DNA of 64,000 nt from SYLG01 sp965226945 (GTDB lineage Bacteria; Planctomycetota; Planctomycetia; Gemmatales; Gemmataceae). The DNA is taken from positions 4,340,001 to 4,404,000 of the forward strand of contig OZ245717.1 of NCBI GenBank assembly GCA_965226945.1. Direction: 5' to 3'. This document shows, one piece after another, positions 41,680 to 54,200 of the stretch. Positions within the stretch are counted from its first letter, which is position 1, and each line of letters starts with the position of its first letter. A program made the translations under genes and the position numbers. The notes below the pieces were generated by a model. It made no database searches. It saw nothing but the letters and a program-made list of their open reading frames with translations, and was not told where the DNA came from.

Positions 41680-44600
41680 ATGGGTTTTCGCCGCTTACTT
41701 GCTTCGCTTTTTGGCCAGAGGCCCCGTCTTCCCCTCAAAAGGAACCTGGCTAGCAGCGCGCCGCGTCTGGAAAGCCTGGAACCAAGGTTCAATCCGGCCG
41801 ATCTCTTCTACCCGAACATCTCCCCGAGCCTGGGCGGCGTGCCCACCCAGTTGCTTTCACTTGAGCTGAATGGCGATGGTAATCTGGATTTGGCCGCCCT
41901 GACCGATCAGGCGGTGACGATCTCTTTGGGCAACGGCAAGGGCCAGTTCTTTCAGCCCAAGAGCATCGACCTGGGTTCGCCGATCTTTTTCCTGGCGGCC
42001 GCCGATTTCAACGGCGACGGCCGCGCCGACCTCGCCACCGTCTCCTGGCAGACCAATGCCGTCTCGATCCTGATCAACAATAGCGACGGCACCTTCAAAG
42101 CGCCCCAGAAACTGACGGTGGGCGGCCAGCCGACCTCGATCGTGCTGAACGACTTCAACGCCGATGGGAAAATCGATCTCGCCGTCAGCAACTACACCGG
42201 CAATACTCTGAGCCTTTTTGCGGGCAACGGCGACGCCACATTCAAGGCCCCCACGACGATGGCGATTGGCGAATCCCCCTTCAAGCTGGTTTCCGGCGAT
42301 TTCAATGGCGACGGCAAGACCGACCTGGCCTGCGTGCTCTTCAGTTCCGGTTCCCTGTCGGTGCTGCTGGGCAATGGCAACGGGACCTTCCAGACGGCGA
42401 TGGAAACGAAAATCGGCGCCAGCCCGCTGGCGCTGGCCGCGGGCGATGTCAACGGCGATCAAAAAACCGACATCGTGTGCGTCTTCGATAAAAGCAGCAC
42501 CGGTTCCCTCTTGCTCTTTCAGGCCAATGGCAGTTTCACGACCACGCCCTTCAATGTCGGCACCAACCCTACGGATATTCGCCTGACCGACCTCAATGGC
42601 GATGGCAAGCTCGATGCCGCGATCGCCAACCTGGCCGCCAACGGCCTGTCGGTGGCTCTCAATAATGGCGCGGGCGGATTTGGCACGAATCAATCGCTGA
42701 CCCTCAATGACTCGCAATACTGCCTGACCTCAGGCGATTTCAACAAGGACGGCAAGATCGACCTCGTTGCCAGCGGCGCCGCAGTCGGTGCCACTTCGCT
42801 CGTGCTTGGCAACGGCAATGGAACCTTTCAAAAGGGGTCGAGTTTCGGCACCGGGGGCGCCCCCTATGCCCTGGCCGCCGGCGATTTCACCGGCGACTCC
42901 GTGATCGACCTGGTGACCGCCAACTACGGTTCCAATACCCTCAGCATTCTGGTGACCAACGCCGACCTCAGTTTTCAGCCAGCACGCACAATCGACTTGG
43001 GAGCCCAGCCAGGCAATGTGTCGGCGCGCGATCTGAATGGCGATGGAAAGCTCGACTTGGTGGTCCCCTTGAGCGGCACCAGCCAGGTCGCCCTACTCTT
43101 TGGCAATGGCAATGGCACCTTTCAAGCTCCGCAATATCTCGATGGAGGCCAAAACCCGACGCTGGCCAAGTGGGGCTTTCTGGATGGAGACGCGATTGCC
43201 GATCTGGTCGTCGCCCATGCCGATAAAACGCTCTCGATTTTTTACGGCAAGGCCGATGGGACCTTCAGCGCGCCGGTGAACTGGACGCTTGGCGACATTC
43301 CCGGCTCCCTCGATATCGCCGACATCGATGGCGATGGCAGGAAAGACATCGTCGCCACCGCCTCGTCCTCCAACACCGCGGAAATCCTCTTTGGCAAGAG
43401 CGGTCAGGCGCTTCCCGATTCGCTCAAGATCGCAACGGGTGCCGACCCGGTCTCCGTGCTCACGGGCGACTTCAATGGTGATGGCCGCATCGACATTGCC
43501 ACCGTCAATCAGGGCGATCACTCCATCGGAATCCTTTTGCAGACGAGTGCGCGGGTGTTCGCCGCATCCAAGTTCTTTGCCGTGGGCAAAGGTCCGCAAG
43601 CGTTGGTGAGCGGCGATTTCAACAAGGATGGCGCGCTCGACTTGGCGGTGACCAGCCCTGAAGTGGGCACGATCTCGGTCTTGCTCAACGACCGCAAGGG
43701 GGGCTTCCTCCCCGCGGTGCAGTATCCTGCGGGAACGATGGCTTATTCCCTCCTGGCGACCGACGTGAATCGCGACGGTATCGTCGATCTGGTTTCCACG
43801 AGCTATTCGGAAAAAACGATTCACATTCTGCTGGGTGTCGGGGACGGTTCGTTTCGAGCGGCGCAGTTGACTGCCGCGGGCGGCAAGCCGCAAGCGATCG
43901 CAACCGGCGATTTCAATCGCGACGGCAAGCTCGACTGGGTCACCGCCAACACCACGGACAACACCCTTTCCATTGCGCTGGGCCAGGGGAATGGGACTTT
44001 TGGCACCCCCACGACCAAGACGACCGGATCGAGCCCCGTTTCGGTGATTGCCGCCGACTTCAACAAAGACGGCAAGCTCGACTTAGCGACCGCCAACTCG
44101 GGCGATTTTTCCCTTTCGATTCATCTGGGCAACGGCGACGGCACGTTTCAAAGTTATTCGGCGATCAGCCTGGAAAATGCCCCCAACATGCTCGCCATCG
44201 GCGATTTCAACAAAGACGGCAAGATCGACATCATCACCGCAAGCCACGAAGGCAGCGGGGTGGAAATCCTGCTGGGCGTGGGAGATGGGACCTTTCAAAA
44301 TCCCCAGACGATCGCGCTGGCCAGCGGGCCGCTCAGCGTGACGGTGGGCGATTTCAATCAGGATGGCAATGCCGACATTGCCGCCGCGCTTCCCGACTCG
44401 AACCAGGTGGCGTTGCTTCTGGGCAATGGCAACGGTTCGTTCAAGCCGGCCACACTTCTGTCGGTGTCGGCGGGCCCCTGGTCGATCACCAGCGGGGACT
44501 TTAATGGCGATGGCAAACTCGACATCGCGACATCGCATCCCAACACCAACTCGGTTTCGGTGTTATTGGCAACCGGCGGCGGCCTCTTCCAGACGGCCAC

Positions 44601-47600
44601 GTCGCTTTACCTGGGCGCGATTCCCTACGATGTGGTCGCCGCCGATCTGAACCGCGACGGCAAGGCCGATCTGGTTTCCGCGAATTACTGGAAAGGGTCG
44701 GTCTCGGTCCTTTTGAGCAAGGGTTCAAACGGCTTCGAAGAGGCCAAGCAGTACAACACCGGCGGTTCGCCGCTCGAACTGGCCATCGGCGATTTCAATG
44801 GCGATCAAAGGCCGGATATTGTCACGGCCGATACGGAAACTTCGACTGTCTCTTTCCTGGCGAACAGCCCCGCTGGCATCACGGTGAGCGCGACGGGACC
44901 GCTGGTCTATGGCACTAGCGTCGTTTTGACTGCCAATTATCTTTCGGCCAACGGCGTTGCGGCCCCTACCGGTCAGGTGGTCTTCAAGCAAGGCGCCACG
45001 GTGCTGGGCAGCGCCGCGTTCGCACTCAAAAATGGCGAATGGATCGCCACGCTGACTTTGCCCAAGGGCTGGAATGCGGGCACTCAGGCCGATATTTGGG
45101 CCCAGTATGCCGGCGATGCCAACAACACGGCGGTCGCTTCGGCACACGTGAGTTTTGATGTCGCGCCCAAGACCTTGGCTCTGGCCGTGACGCCTGCCAG
45201 CAAGACCTACGACGGCACAACCAAGACGACGGCCGTATTGACCTTGAGCGGCTTGATTGGCACCGACAAGGTATCGGTCAGCTATGCTTCGGCCAATTTC
45301 GCGGACGCGAATGCGGCCACCGGCAAGACGGTGATCATTGATGGCATCACCCTGACGGGCGCCAATGCGGCGAATTACCGCGTCGATGCATCGCTGGCTT
45401 CCAAGGCCAATATCACCCAGAAGGGGTTGACGATCACGGCAGACAGCAAGACGAAAATCTACGGCCAGGCGTTGCCGGATTTGACGGCTAGCTTCAGTGG
45501 TCTGGTTGCCGGCGAAACCGCCAGTGCAATTAGCGGTCTGAAAATGGCGACCACCGCGCTGGCATCGAGCAAGGTGGGAGCTTATGCGATCACCGCCAGT
45601 GGCGCTTCTTCGGCCAACTACAAGATCACCTTTGTCAACGGCTCGCTGAATGTCACCAAGGCGTCGCTGACGATTTTGCCGGAAGATAAGACCAAGGTGT
45701 ATGGCACATCCATGCCGGCGTTGACTGCCACAATGATCGGTCTGGTCAACGGCGACTCCTCGGCTGCAATCACCGGACTGAAACTGACCTCGACGGCTAC
45801 GGCCAAGAGCTCGGTAGGGGATTATTCGATCAAGGGTTCGGCCGCCGTTTCGGCCAACTACACGATCACTTACCTGGTTGGCTCGCTGAAGGTGACGAAG
45901 GCGGCGCTAATCGTGGCGCCGGAAAACAAAACCAAGGTCTATGGCGCGGTCCTGCCGGCCTTGACCGCGAAATTCACCGGCCTGGTCAATGGCGACAAGG
46001 GAACGACCATTCCCGGCATCAAGCTGACGACGAGCGCGCTGGCCACGAGCAATGTGGGCGATTACGCGATTACGGTCGTGGCGGGCGCTTCGAGCAATTA
46101 TGAGATCACGCTCGTACCGGGTACCTTGACGGTTCAGCCAGCCAAGCTGGTGATTGCGGCGGAAAACAAGACCAAAGTCTATGGCGATGCCCTGCCCACT
46201 TTCACGGCCAAGATCACGGGGCTGGTGAATGGCGACAAGGCGAGCGCGATCACCGGCTTGACGTTCGATACACTGGCAACTCAGTTCAGCCATGTAGGCA
46301 CCTATGCGATCACGCCAGTGGGTGCGGTGGCGCCGAACTATGCGATCACTTACACACCGGCGAATCTGACGATCACGAAGAAGGCGATAGCCTACACCAT
46401 TGGCAGCCAGACGCGGACCTATGGAACGCCGCTCGATTTGAACCCGGTGGTGTCTGCGCCCAACTATCAGACCTCGAGCCTGTTCACGCAGGCCGCGTTT
46501 GACATCAACGCCTTCAAGACGCGATTTTCCTTCCTTGTGGAGAATTCGGGTGTCACCTCGGACCTTGCAGATGGCTTTACCTTCACGATTCAAGGGATGG
46601 GAGCCAACGCGCTCGGTGCCACAGGTAGCGGACTGGGCTATCAGGGGATCGACAAGAGCGTGGCGATCAAGTTCGATCTGCACGACAACGGCGGCGAAGG
46701 GAACAACTCCACGGGGCTTTATCTCAATGGCGCCAACCCATCGACTTCGGTCTCCTCGGTCAATTTGAACGGCAGCGGCATCGACTTGCAGGCTTCGAGG
46801 AAGATCGTGGCCGACATTACCTACGCGAACAAGAAACTGACGGTCGTATTGACCGACCCATCCACCAAGAAGACGGTGACGCAGACTTACTCGGTCGACA
46901 TTGCCGCCCAAATGGGATCTTCCAAGGCGTATTTGGGATTCACGGCCGCTACCGGAGGCTCGGCGGCGCGACAGACGGTTCTCGACTGGACGGCCCAGGA
47001 CGGCAAGGGCAAGGCGTTGTTTGCTTACAGCAACTTCACCGGGGCAAAGGGTTTGGTGGCCAATGGCAACGCCGTCATCAAGGGTGCTGAACTGGTTTTG
47101 ACGAATGTGAACAAGGCGCTCGACATCCCAACGGGCGTGAACGGAGAAATGCTTTCTCTGGCGCTGCAAAGCACGGGCAATCTCGCGACGAGCGCGGCGG
47201 GAACGTACTCCTTGAAAGGTGTTGCGTTCGATGGCACCGGGCAGATCGGGGATTACGATCTCAAACTGACCGATGGAAAACTGACCGTCAACAAGGCGGC
47301 GTTGACGATCACCGCCGAAAACAAGACCAAGGTCTATGGCCAGGCGATGCCTCCCTTGACGGTAACCTTCACCGGTCTGATGAATAACGAAACCTCGAAG
47401 GTGGTCACGGGCCTGAAGATCACTTCAACCGCCACGGTGGCAAGCAAGGTGGGCAGCTACACGATCACTCCATCTGCGGGTGTGGCTGCCAATTACGCAA
47501 TCAAATATGAGACTGGCGCCTTGAATGTGACCAAGGCGGCGTTGACGATCACCGCCGAAAACAAATCGAAATTGGCCGGAGCCGCCAACCCGGTATTCAC

Positions 47601-48036
47601 CGCCAAGTACACGGGCTTGGTCAATGGCGACAAGGCGACTGCGCTCACTGGCCTGGTCTTCTTTACCGAAGCGACCGTGGCAAGCAGTCCCGGATTGCAA
47701 ACGATCGTTGCTTCGGGAGTCACATCGAGCAATTATGAGATCCAGTTTGTCTCAGGAACGCTTGCGATCAATCAGGCGCCGGCGATCACCTCGGCGAACT
47801 CTGCCAGTTTTATGCGTGGCCAGCAAAATGCCTTTACGATCACCGCGTCTGGTTTTCCCGCGGCAAACTTTGCGCTGAGCAAAGGAACGCTGCCTGCAGG
47901 CGTCATTCTCAACAAAACAACTGGGGTGCTTTCCGGAATTCCGACCGCAGTCCCAGGCACCTACACCTTCACGATCGCGGCCTCCAATGGCATCGGCGCC
48001 ATTGCGACGCAAGCCTTCAGTTTGATCATTTCTTGA
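41680..48036 (+). CDS. Giant FG-GAP/MBG/lectin surface protein, copy 1
   Basis: The 2118-residue protein is probably a cell-surface adhesin. The N-terminus has an LEPR-like motif (RLESLEPRFNPADLFYP, about 27-43), a planctomycete export or anchoring signature. Residues about 60-1060 hold 21 FG-GAP/VCBS repeats (DFNGDGKxDLA type), enough for three seven-bladed propellers binding Ca2+. Then come a Big_3_5 Ig-like domain (about 1067-1165), a YDG domain (to about 1247), four MBG_2 repeats (about 1248-1567), a fifth MBG repeat split by an L-type lectin (about 1595-1810; GSGLGYQGIDKSVAIKFDL), two more MBG repeats, and a final He_PIG domain (2031-2118). Low Cys content fits an extracellular place. 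It is followed by a paralogue of identical length. ATG 41680 starts the conserved FRRLLASLF. Confidence 0.85.
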   Translation: MGFRRLLASLFGQRPRLPLKRNLASSAPRLESLEPRFNPADLFYPNISPSLGGVPTQLLSLELNGDGNLDLAALTDQAVTISLGNGKGQFFQPKSIDLGSPIFFLAAADFNGDGRADLATVSWQTNAVSILINNSDGTFKAPQKLTVGGQPTSIVLNDFNADGKIDLAVSNYTGNTLSLFAGNGDATFKAPTTMAIGESPFKLVSGDFNGDGKTDLACVLFSSGSLSVLLGNGNGTFQTAMETKIGASPLALAAGDVNGDQKTDIVCVFDKSSTGSLLLFQANGSFTTTPFNVGTNPTDIRLTDLNGDGKLDAAIANLAANGLSVALNNGAGGFGTNQSLTLNDSQYCLTSGDFNKDGKIDLVASGAAVGATSLVLGNGNGTFQKGSSFGTGGAPYALAAGDFTGDSVIDLVTANYGSNTLSILVTNADLSFQPARTIDLGAQPGNVSARDLNGDGKLDLVVPLSGTSQVALLFGNGNGTFQAPQYLDGGQNPTLAKWGFLDGDAIADLVVAHADKTLSIFYGKADGTFSAPVNWTLGDIPGSLDIADIDGDGRKDIVATASSSNTAEILFGKSGQALPDSLKIATGADPVSVLTGDFNGDGRIDIATVNQGDHSIGILLQTSARVFAASKFFAVGKGPQALVSGDFNKDGALDLAVTSPEVGTISVLLNDRKGGFLPAVQYPAGTMAYSLLATDVNRDGIVDLVSTSYSEKTIHILLGVGDGSFRAAQLTAAGGKPQAIATGDFNRDGKLDWVTANTTDNTLSIALGQGNGTFGTPTTKTTGSSPVSVIAADFNKDGKLDLATANSGDFSLSIHLGNGDGTFQSYSAISLENAPNMLAIGDFNKDGKIDIITASHEGSGVEILLGVGDGTFQNPQTIALASGPLSVTVGDFNQDGNADIAAALPDSNQVALLLGNGNGSFKPATLLSVSAGPWSITSGDFNGDGKLDIATSHPNTNSVSVLLATGGGLFQTATSLYLGAIPYDVVAADLNRDGKADLVSANYWKGSVSVLLSKGSNGFEEAKQYNTGGSPLELAIGDFNGDQRPDIVTADTETSTVSFLANSPAGITVSATGPLVYGTSVVLTANYLSANGVAAPTGQVVFKQGATVLGSAAFALKNGEWIATLTLPKGWNAGTQADIWAQYAGDANNTAVASAHVSFDVAPKTLALAVTPASKTYDGTTKTTAVLTLSGLIGTDKVSVSYASANFADANAATGKTVIIDGITLTGANAANYRVDASLASKANITQKGLTITADSKTKIYGQALPDLTASFSGLVAGETASAISGLKMATTALASSKVGAYAITASGASSANYKITFVNGSLNVTKASLTILPEDKTKVYGTSMPALTATMIGLVNGDSSAAITGLKLTSTATAKSSVGDYSIKGSAAVSANYTITYLVGSLKVTKAALIVAPENKTKVYGAVLPALTAKFTGLVNGDKGTTIPGIKLTTSALATSNVGDYAITVVAGASSNYEITLVPGTLTVQPAKLVIAAENKTKVYGDALPTFTAKITGLVNGDKASAITGLTFDTLATQFSHVGTYAITPVGAVAPNYAITYTPANLTITKKAIAYTIGSQTRTYGTPLDLNPVVSAPNYQTSSLFTQAAFDINAFKTRFSFLVENSGVTSDLADGFTFTIQGMGANALGATGSGLGYQGIDKSVAIKFDLHDNGGEGNNSTGLYLNGANPSTSVSSVNLNGSGIDLQASRKIVADITYANKKLTVVLTDPSTKKTVTQTYSVDIAAQMGSSKAYLGFTAATGGSAARQTVLDWTAQDGKGKALFAYSNFTGAKGLVANGNAVIKGAELVLTNVNKALDIPTGVNGEMLSLALQSTGNLATSAAGTYSLKGVAFDGTGQIGDYDLKLTDGKLTVNKAALTITAENKTKVYGQAMPPLTVTFTGLMNNETSKVVTGLKITSTATVASKVGSYTITPSAGVAANYAIKYETGALNVTKAALTITAENKSKLAGAANPVFTAKYTGLVNGDKATALTGLVFFTEATVASSPGLQTIVASGVTSSNYEIQFVSGTLAINQAPAITSANSASFMRGQQNAFTITASGFPAANFALSKGTLPAGVILNKTTGVLSGIPTAVPGTYTFTIAASNGIGAIATQAFSLIIS

Positions 48037-48227
48037 CCCGCTGTTTCAAGAAGTCGGCTTCCAGGGTGCGGATTCAAGCCTTCATTCCGATTTCGTTTTT
48101 CCGGACCCTCCTTTCCTAACCAGTCATTCCTGTTCCACTGTCTGCCAAGGCCCCTTTTCCGGGTCGAATGCCAAAATAGAATCACGGAGAACTCATAACA
48201 CGCTCAATCTTGGAACTGTTGAAAAAA

Positions 48228-51200
48228 ATGAATTTTCGCCCCTTCCTCGCTTCACTTTTCAGCCAAGATTCCCGCCGTCCCCTGAGAAGGAAACAGGCTA
48301 AACAGGCTCCCAATCTGGAAAGTCTTGAAGTCCGGCTCAATCCGGCCGATCTTTTTTATCCGGACATCACTCCCAGCATTGGTGGGAATCCGTCGCAGTG
48401 GCTTTCGGCAGAATTGAACGGCGACGGAAATTTGGATCTGGCCGCCGTGACCGGCCAAGCCGTCACCGTGGCACTTGGAGACGGCAAGGGCCAATTCCTC
48501 CAGCCCAGAAGCATTGATCTTGGTTCGCCAATCTATTCTTTGGTGGCCAAAGATTTAGACGGTGATGGCCGCGCCGATCTTGCCGCGATTTCCTGGCAAA
48601 CCAATGCCGTCTCGATCTTAATGAATCACGGTGATGGAACCTTCGAAGCACCGCGATCTTTGCCGGTTGGGGGGGAGCCGACCACAATTGCGCTCGATGA
48701 CTTTGATGCCGATGGAAAAATCGACCTGGTTGTCAGCAACTATGGCGACGACACACTGACCTACTTCGTCGGCAGCGGTGGCGGTGCCTTCGGGTCTCCC
48801 ATGGTTATGCCAGTCGGCGATACGCCAATCAAATTGACTTCTGGGGATTTCAACGGCGACGGTAAAGCCGATCTGGCCTGTATCCTTTATACTCCGGGTT
48901 CTCTTTCTATCCTCTTGGGCAACGGCAACGGCACCTTTCAACCGGCGCATGAGACAAACATCGGAGCTCGCCCGCTGGGATTGGTGGCGGGCGATCTGAA
49001 TGCAGATAAAAAGTCCGACATTGTCTGCGTGTTTGAACAAAACAGTGTTGGTTCGGTCTTCTTGCTTCAATCAGATGGGACTTTCACAACATCAGCGTTC
49101 AACGTCGATCCGAATTCCTTCGAGGTTCAGTTGACCGACCTCAATGGCGATGGCAAGCTCGACGCGACGATTTCGAGTTCAACGTCGGGCGGCATTTCCA
49201 TTGCGATGAATGATGGCATAGGCGGTTTAGTCGGTGATGAATCATTGGTCCCGCCCGGATTCGACTACTGCCTTACTCCGGGAGATTTCAACAACGACAG
49301 TAAAGTTGACCTGGTTGCCAGTCAACTGGCTTCTGGTAGCCGCCTCTTCCTCGGTAATGGAAATGGGACATTTTCGGAGGGCGTGCATTTCGGAACCGGG
49401 AGCCTGGCGTATACCGTATTTGCCGGAGATTTTACCAACGACGGGACAATCGACATAATCACCGCCAACATCCTCTCTGCGACTCTGACCTTCTTGGCCG
49501 CCAACGCCGACTTGACCTTCCAGTCGGCCCGAATCATTGATTTGGGCGATCAACCCATTGGTGTGTTCGGCAAGGACCTCAATAGCGATGGGAAATTGGA
49601 CCTGCTTGTTCCGCTCAAGACATCGGGCCAGACCGCTCTACTTTTTGGAAATGGCAACGGGACCTTTCAATCTCCGCAAATCATCGGAGGAGCCGAAGCA
49701 GATTCCAAAGCAGCAAAAATGGGGGATATGAATGGCGACTCGATTCAGGATCTGGTCGTTTCTCGGGAAAATAACACGCTCTCTATTTATTATGGCCGAT
49801 TGGATGGAATGTTTTCGGCTCCTGATATCTTGCCTACGCTCGATACGCCCGTGGATTTCGAATTGGCTGATATCAACGGTGATGGTCAGACCGACATTGC
49901 GGTCACGTTCGTGTATGCGAATAACATTGAGATGATTTTCGGAAAGAGGGAAGGTACTTCGTGGCTAGTCGATCAACGGCTAACGATTCCGACGACATCA
50001 TATCACAATACGATCCAGGTCGCAGATTTTAACGGCGATGGGCGAGCCGACATCGCCGTGGATAGCGCGGAAGAAGACGCGATCGAAGTTTTTCTCCAAT
50101 CTGCCGAACGAACCTTTGGGGGCCCCGTTGCATTCCCCTCCGGCAATTCTCCGATATTCGTTGACGCCGTCGATTTGAATCGCGATGGCGCGCCGGACTT
50201 GGCGGTGGCCAAGGGTACCGCAATTTCTGTCTTGATCAATGATCGCAAGGGCGGTTTCTTCCCGGCAGTCCAGTATGCATCGGGAGCGGGGACGCGTTTC
50301 GTAGGCGCCACGGACGTGAACCAAGACGGAATTGTTGATCTGATTTCCGCAGGTTCAGAACCCCATGTGCAAGTCTATTTGGGAATCGGAGATGGAACGT
50401 TTTGCGCTTCGCAACTAACCAAAGTTGGCGCCAAGCCTCAAGCCATCGTCACGGGGGATTTCAACCGTGATGGCAAGCTCGATTGGGTCACCCTCAACTC
50501 GACGGACAACACCATTTCCATCGCGCTTGGCCAGGGAAATGGCAGCTTTGGCACGGCAACGGTGAAAGCTACCGGAGCCAATCCCGTTTCGCTCATCGTT
50601 GCCGACTTCAACCGCGACGGCAATCTCGATCTGGCAGTGGCCAACCAGAACGACCTATCGCTTTCGATCTATATGGGCAATGGCGATGGCAAGTTCCAGA
50701 GCGTTTCAACAGTGGGCCTCAATAATGCCCCTAATAAGCTTGCTTTCGACGATTTTAATCACGATGGAAAAATCGATATCGCTATTACGAGTTATCAAAG
50801 CAAGCGCATTGAAATCTTGCTTGGTAAGGGAGACGGCACTTTCCAAGGTCAGAAGTCGATCGCGGTCGAGGGTGGACCGTTTGGTTTGACGGTTGGTGAT
50901 TTCAATCAGGACGGTCAGCCAGATCTTGCGACGATACTTTACGATGCCAATCAATTAGCGTTGCTTCTTGGCAATGGCGACGGCTCTTTCCAACCGGCCT
51001 CTCTGGTGTCGGTCGCGGAGTATTCCAGGTCGATCACTTGCGGCGATTTTAACGGAGACGGTAAGCTCGATTTGGCAATTTCGCACAGTGCGGCGGGCTC
51101 GGCCTCAATCCATCTGGCAAGCGGCGGGGGAGGTTTCGAGCCTGCTTTCTTGGTCTACTTGGGGCCGGACCCGTACCGCGTCATTGCGGCCGATGTGAAC

Positions 51201-54200
51201 CGAGACGGAAAGGCCGACCTCATCGCCGTGAACAACTGGGGAGGATCGGTTTCCGTCCTTATAAGCAAAGGGCCTCTCGGTTTCGAAGAGGCCAAGCAAT
51301 ATGCCACAGGTGGTTCGCCGGCCGAATTGGCGGTCGGCGATTTTAATGGCGATCAAAGGCCGGATATCGTCACGGCTGATAGTGCGACTTCGACCGTTTC
51401 CTATTTGGCGAACAGCTCCGCGAATGTCACTTTGGCCGCAATCGGCCCGCTCGTCTATGGCAGCAGTGTGATCTTGTCCGCCAAGGTCGTCTTGGATGAC
51501 AGCGCCTCAATTCCAACTGGTCAAATCACTTTCAAAAAGGGGTCAACGATCCTGGGCAAGGCAACGCTCGCCCTCAAAAATGGCGAATGGATCGCCACGC
51601 TGACCTTACCCATGGGTTGGAATGCCGGAACTCAGGCGGATATCTGGGCACAGTATTCGGGAGATAAGAACAACGAAGCATTTGCCTCGGCCCATATGAA
51701 CTTCGAAGTGGCGCCCAAGCTGCTAACCGTGGTGGCGACACCCATGAACAAGATCTACGACGGTATGATCGAGACGACTGCTGCCTTGACGGTGAAGGGG
51801 CTGATCGGCACCGATAAGGTCGCCGCCGCCTACACCTCAGCCAATTTCGCCGATCCTAACGCAGGTGCTGGCAAAACGGTCGTCGTCAATGGAATCAGAT
51901 TAACCGGCGCCGGTGCCGCGAATTACCGGGTCCATTCGGACGTTTCTTCCAAGGCGATTATCATCCCGAAGGCCTTGACAGTCACCGCGAATAACAAGGT
52001 GAAGGTGTATGGCCAGGCGTTGCCGGAGTTGACCGCGACCTTTACCGGCCTGATTGCCGGCGACACTGCATCCGAGATCAGCGGTTTGAAGCTGGCCACT
52101 GCCGCGCTGGCATCGAGCAAGGTGGCAGCTTACGCGATCACCGCGAGCGGGGCCACTTCAGCCAATTACAAGATCGCTTTCGTAAGTGGAACGTTGAACG
52201 TTTCCAAGGCCACGCTCACGGTTTTGCCGGCAGACCAGAGCAAAGTGTATGGCGCCGCCATGCCTATTTTCACTTCAACGATCATCGGCCTGGTCAATGG
52301 CGATCCGGTATCGGTGGTCACCGGTCTGAAATTAGTCTCAACAGCCACGGCCAAAAGTTCCGTAGGACGATATGCGATCGTTGGCTCGGGCGCCATTTCG
52401 GCAAACTATGTGATCACCTTTCAAGTTGGGGTATTGCAGGTGACAAAGGCGGCCTTAACGGTAGCGCCGGAGAACAAGGTCAAGGTGTATGGCGCGGCGC
52501 TGCCGGCATTGACCGCCAAGTTCACTGGGCTGGTCAATGGGGACAAGGGGAACACGATCCCCGGCATCAAACTGGCGACAAGCGCGCTGCCTACAAGCAA
52601 TGTAGGGGAATATCCGATTACGATCGTGACCGGCGCGTCGAGCAATTACGAGGTCACATTGATTCCGGGTACCTTGACGGTGCTGCAGGCCAAGCTTGTG
52701 ATCGTGGCAGAAAAAACGACAAGAATTTACGGTGATGCGTTGCCAGCATTTACTGCCAAATTTACCGGGCTGGTCAATGGGGACAAGGCGAGCGCGATCA
52801 CTGGATTGACCTACGACACGTTGGCGACGCCATTGAGCCATGTGGGCACCTACTCGATCACTCCCATGGGCGCGGTGGCGCCCAACTATACGATCACGTA
52901 CCGACCATCCATCTTGACGATCGCAAAAAAACCGATTACCGCATACCTCGGCTTCCTGTACAGAACCTATGGCACGCCTCTCGATTTGAATCCGGTGGTT
53001 CCCAACCCTTACTATCAGAATTCGAGTTTATTCACGCAAAACTCGTTTGATATCAGCGCGTTCAAGACGCGCTTCACGTTCTTGGTGGAGAATTCCGGGA
53101 TTACAGAGGAACTTGCTGACGGTTTTACCTTCACGATTCAGGGCAATGGTGCCAACGCTATGGGCTCCTCGGGTAGCGGTCTAGGCTACCAGGGAATCGA
53201 CAAGAGCGTGGCGATCAAGTTCGACCTGTTTGACAATGACGGCGAGGGAAACAACTCGACGGGACTCTATCTCAATGGCGCCAATCCATCGACCCTGGTT
53301 TCCTCGATCAATTTGAATGGAACAGGCATCGACCTGCGCGCTTCGCGCAAGCTAGTGGCCGATCTGAGCTATGCCAACAAGAAGCTGGCCGTAACGCTCA
53401 CCGATCCGGCGACAAAGAAAACGGCCACGCAGACTTACTCAGTGGACATTGCCTCCCATGTGGGATCTTCCAAGGCGTATTTTGGGTTTACTGCATCAAC
53501 GGGGGGCTCGGCCGCACGGCAGACGATCCTCGACTGGTCCGCCCAAGATGCCAAGGGCGCTGCCTTGTTCAACTATAAAAATTTCACCGGCGCCAATGGG
53601 TTGGTGGCCAATGGCAACGCGGTGTTCAGGGGGCCTGACCTGGTTTTAACCGGGGTCAACAAGGAGTCCGAAACGCCCACATCTGTCAATGGAGAAACGC
53701 TTTCTTATGCATTGCAAAGTACAGGTAACCTCGCGGCGAGCCCCGTGGGAATTTATGCTCTGAAAATGTTCGCCTTCGATGGCACCGGCCGCTTGAGCGA
53801 TTACGAGGTCAACGTGATCGACGGCAGACTAATCGTCAAGAAGGCGCCGCTCACGATCGCGGCCGACAACAAGACCAAGGTGTATGGCCAGGCGATGCCT
53901 CCCCTGACGGTAACTTTTACCGGCCTGATGAATCACGAAACCTCCAAGGTGGTCACCGGCCTGAAGATCGCATCAACCGCCACGGCGGCAAGCAAGGTCG
54001 GCACCTACACGATCACCCCTTCGGCGGGCGTTGCCGCCAACTATGCGATCAAGTATGAGACCGGCAGCTTGAATGTGACCAAAGCGGCGTTGACGATCGC
54101 CGCGGAAAACAAAACGAAGCTGGCCGGGGCCGCCAATCCGGTATTCACCGCGAAGTACACCGGTCTGGTCAATGGCGATAAGGCCACGGCGATCTCCGGT

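Noticed and set aside
45907..47169. Minus-strand frame of 420 codons
   Set aside because: Antisense to the MBG/lectin part of copy 1; repeats on the sense strand keep the antisense frame open.
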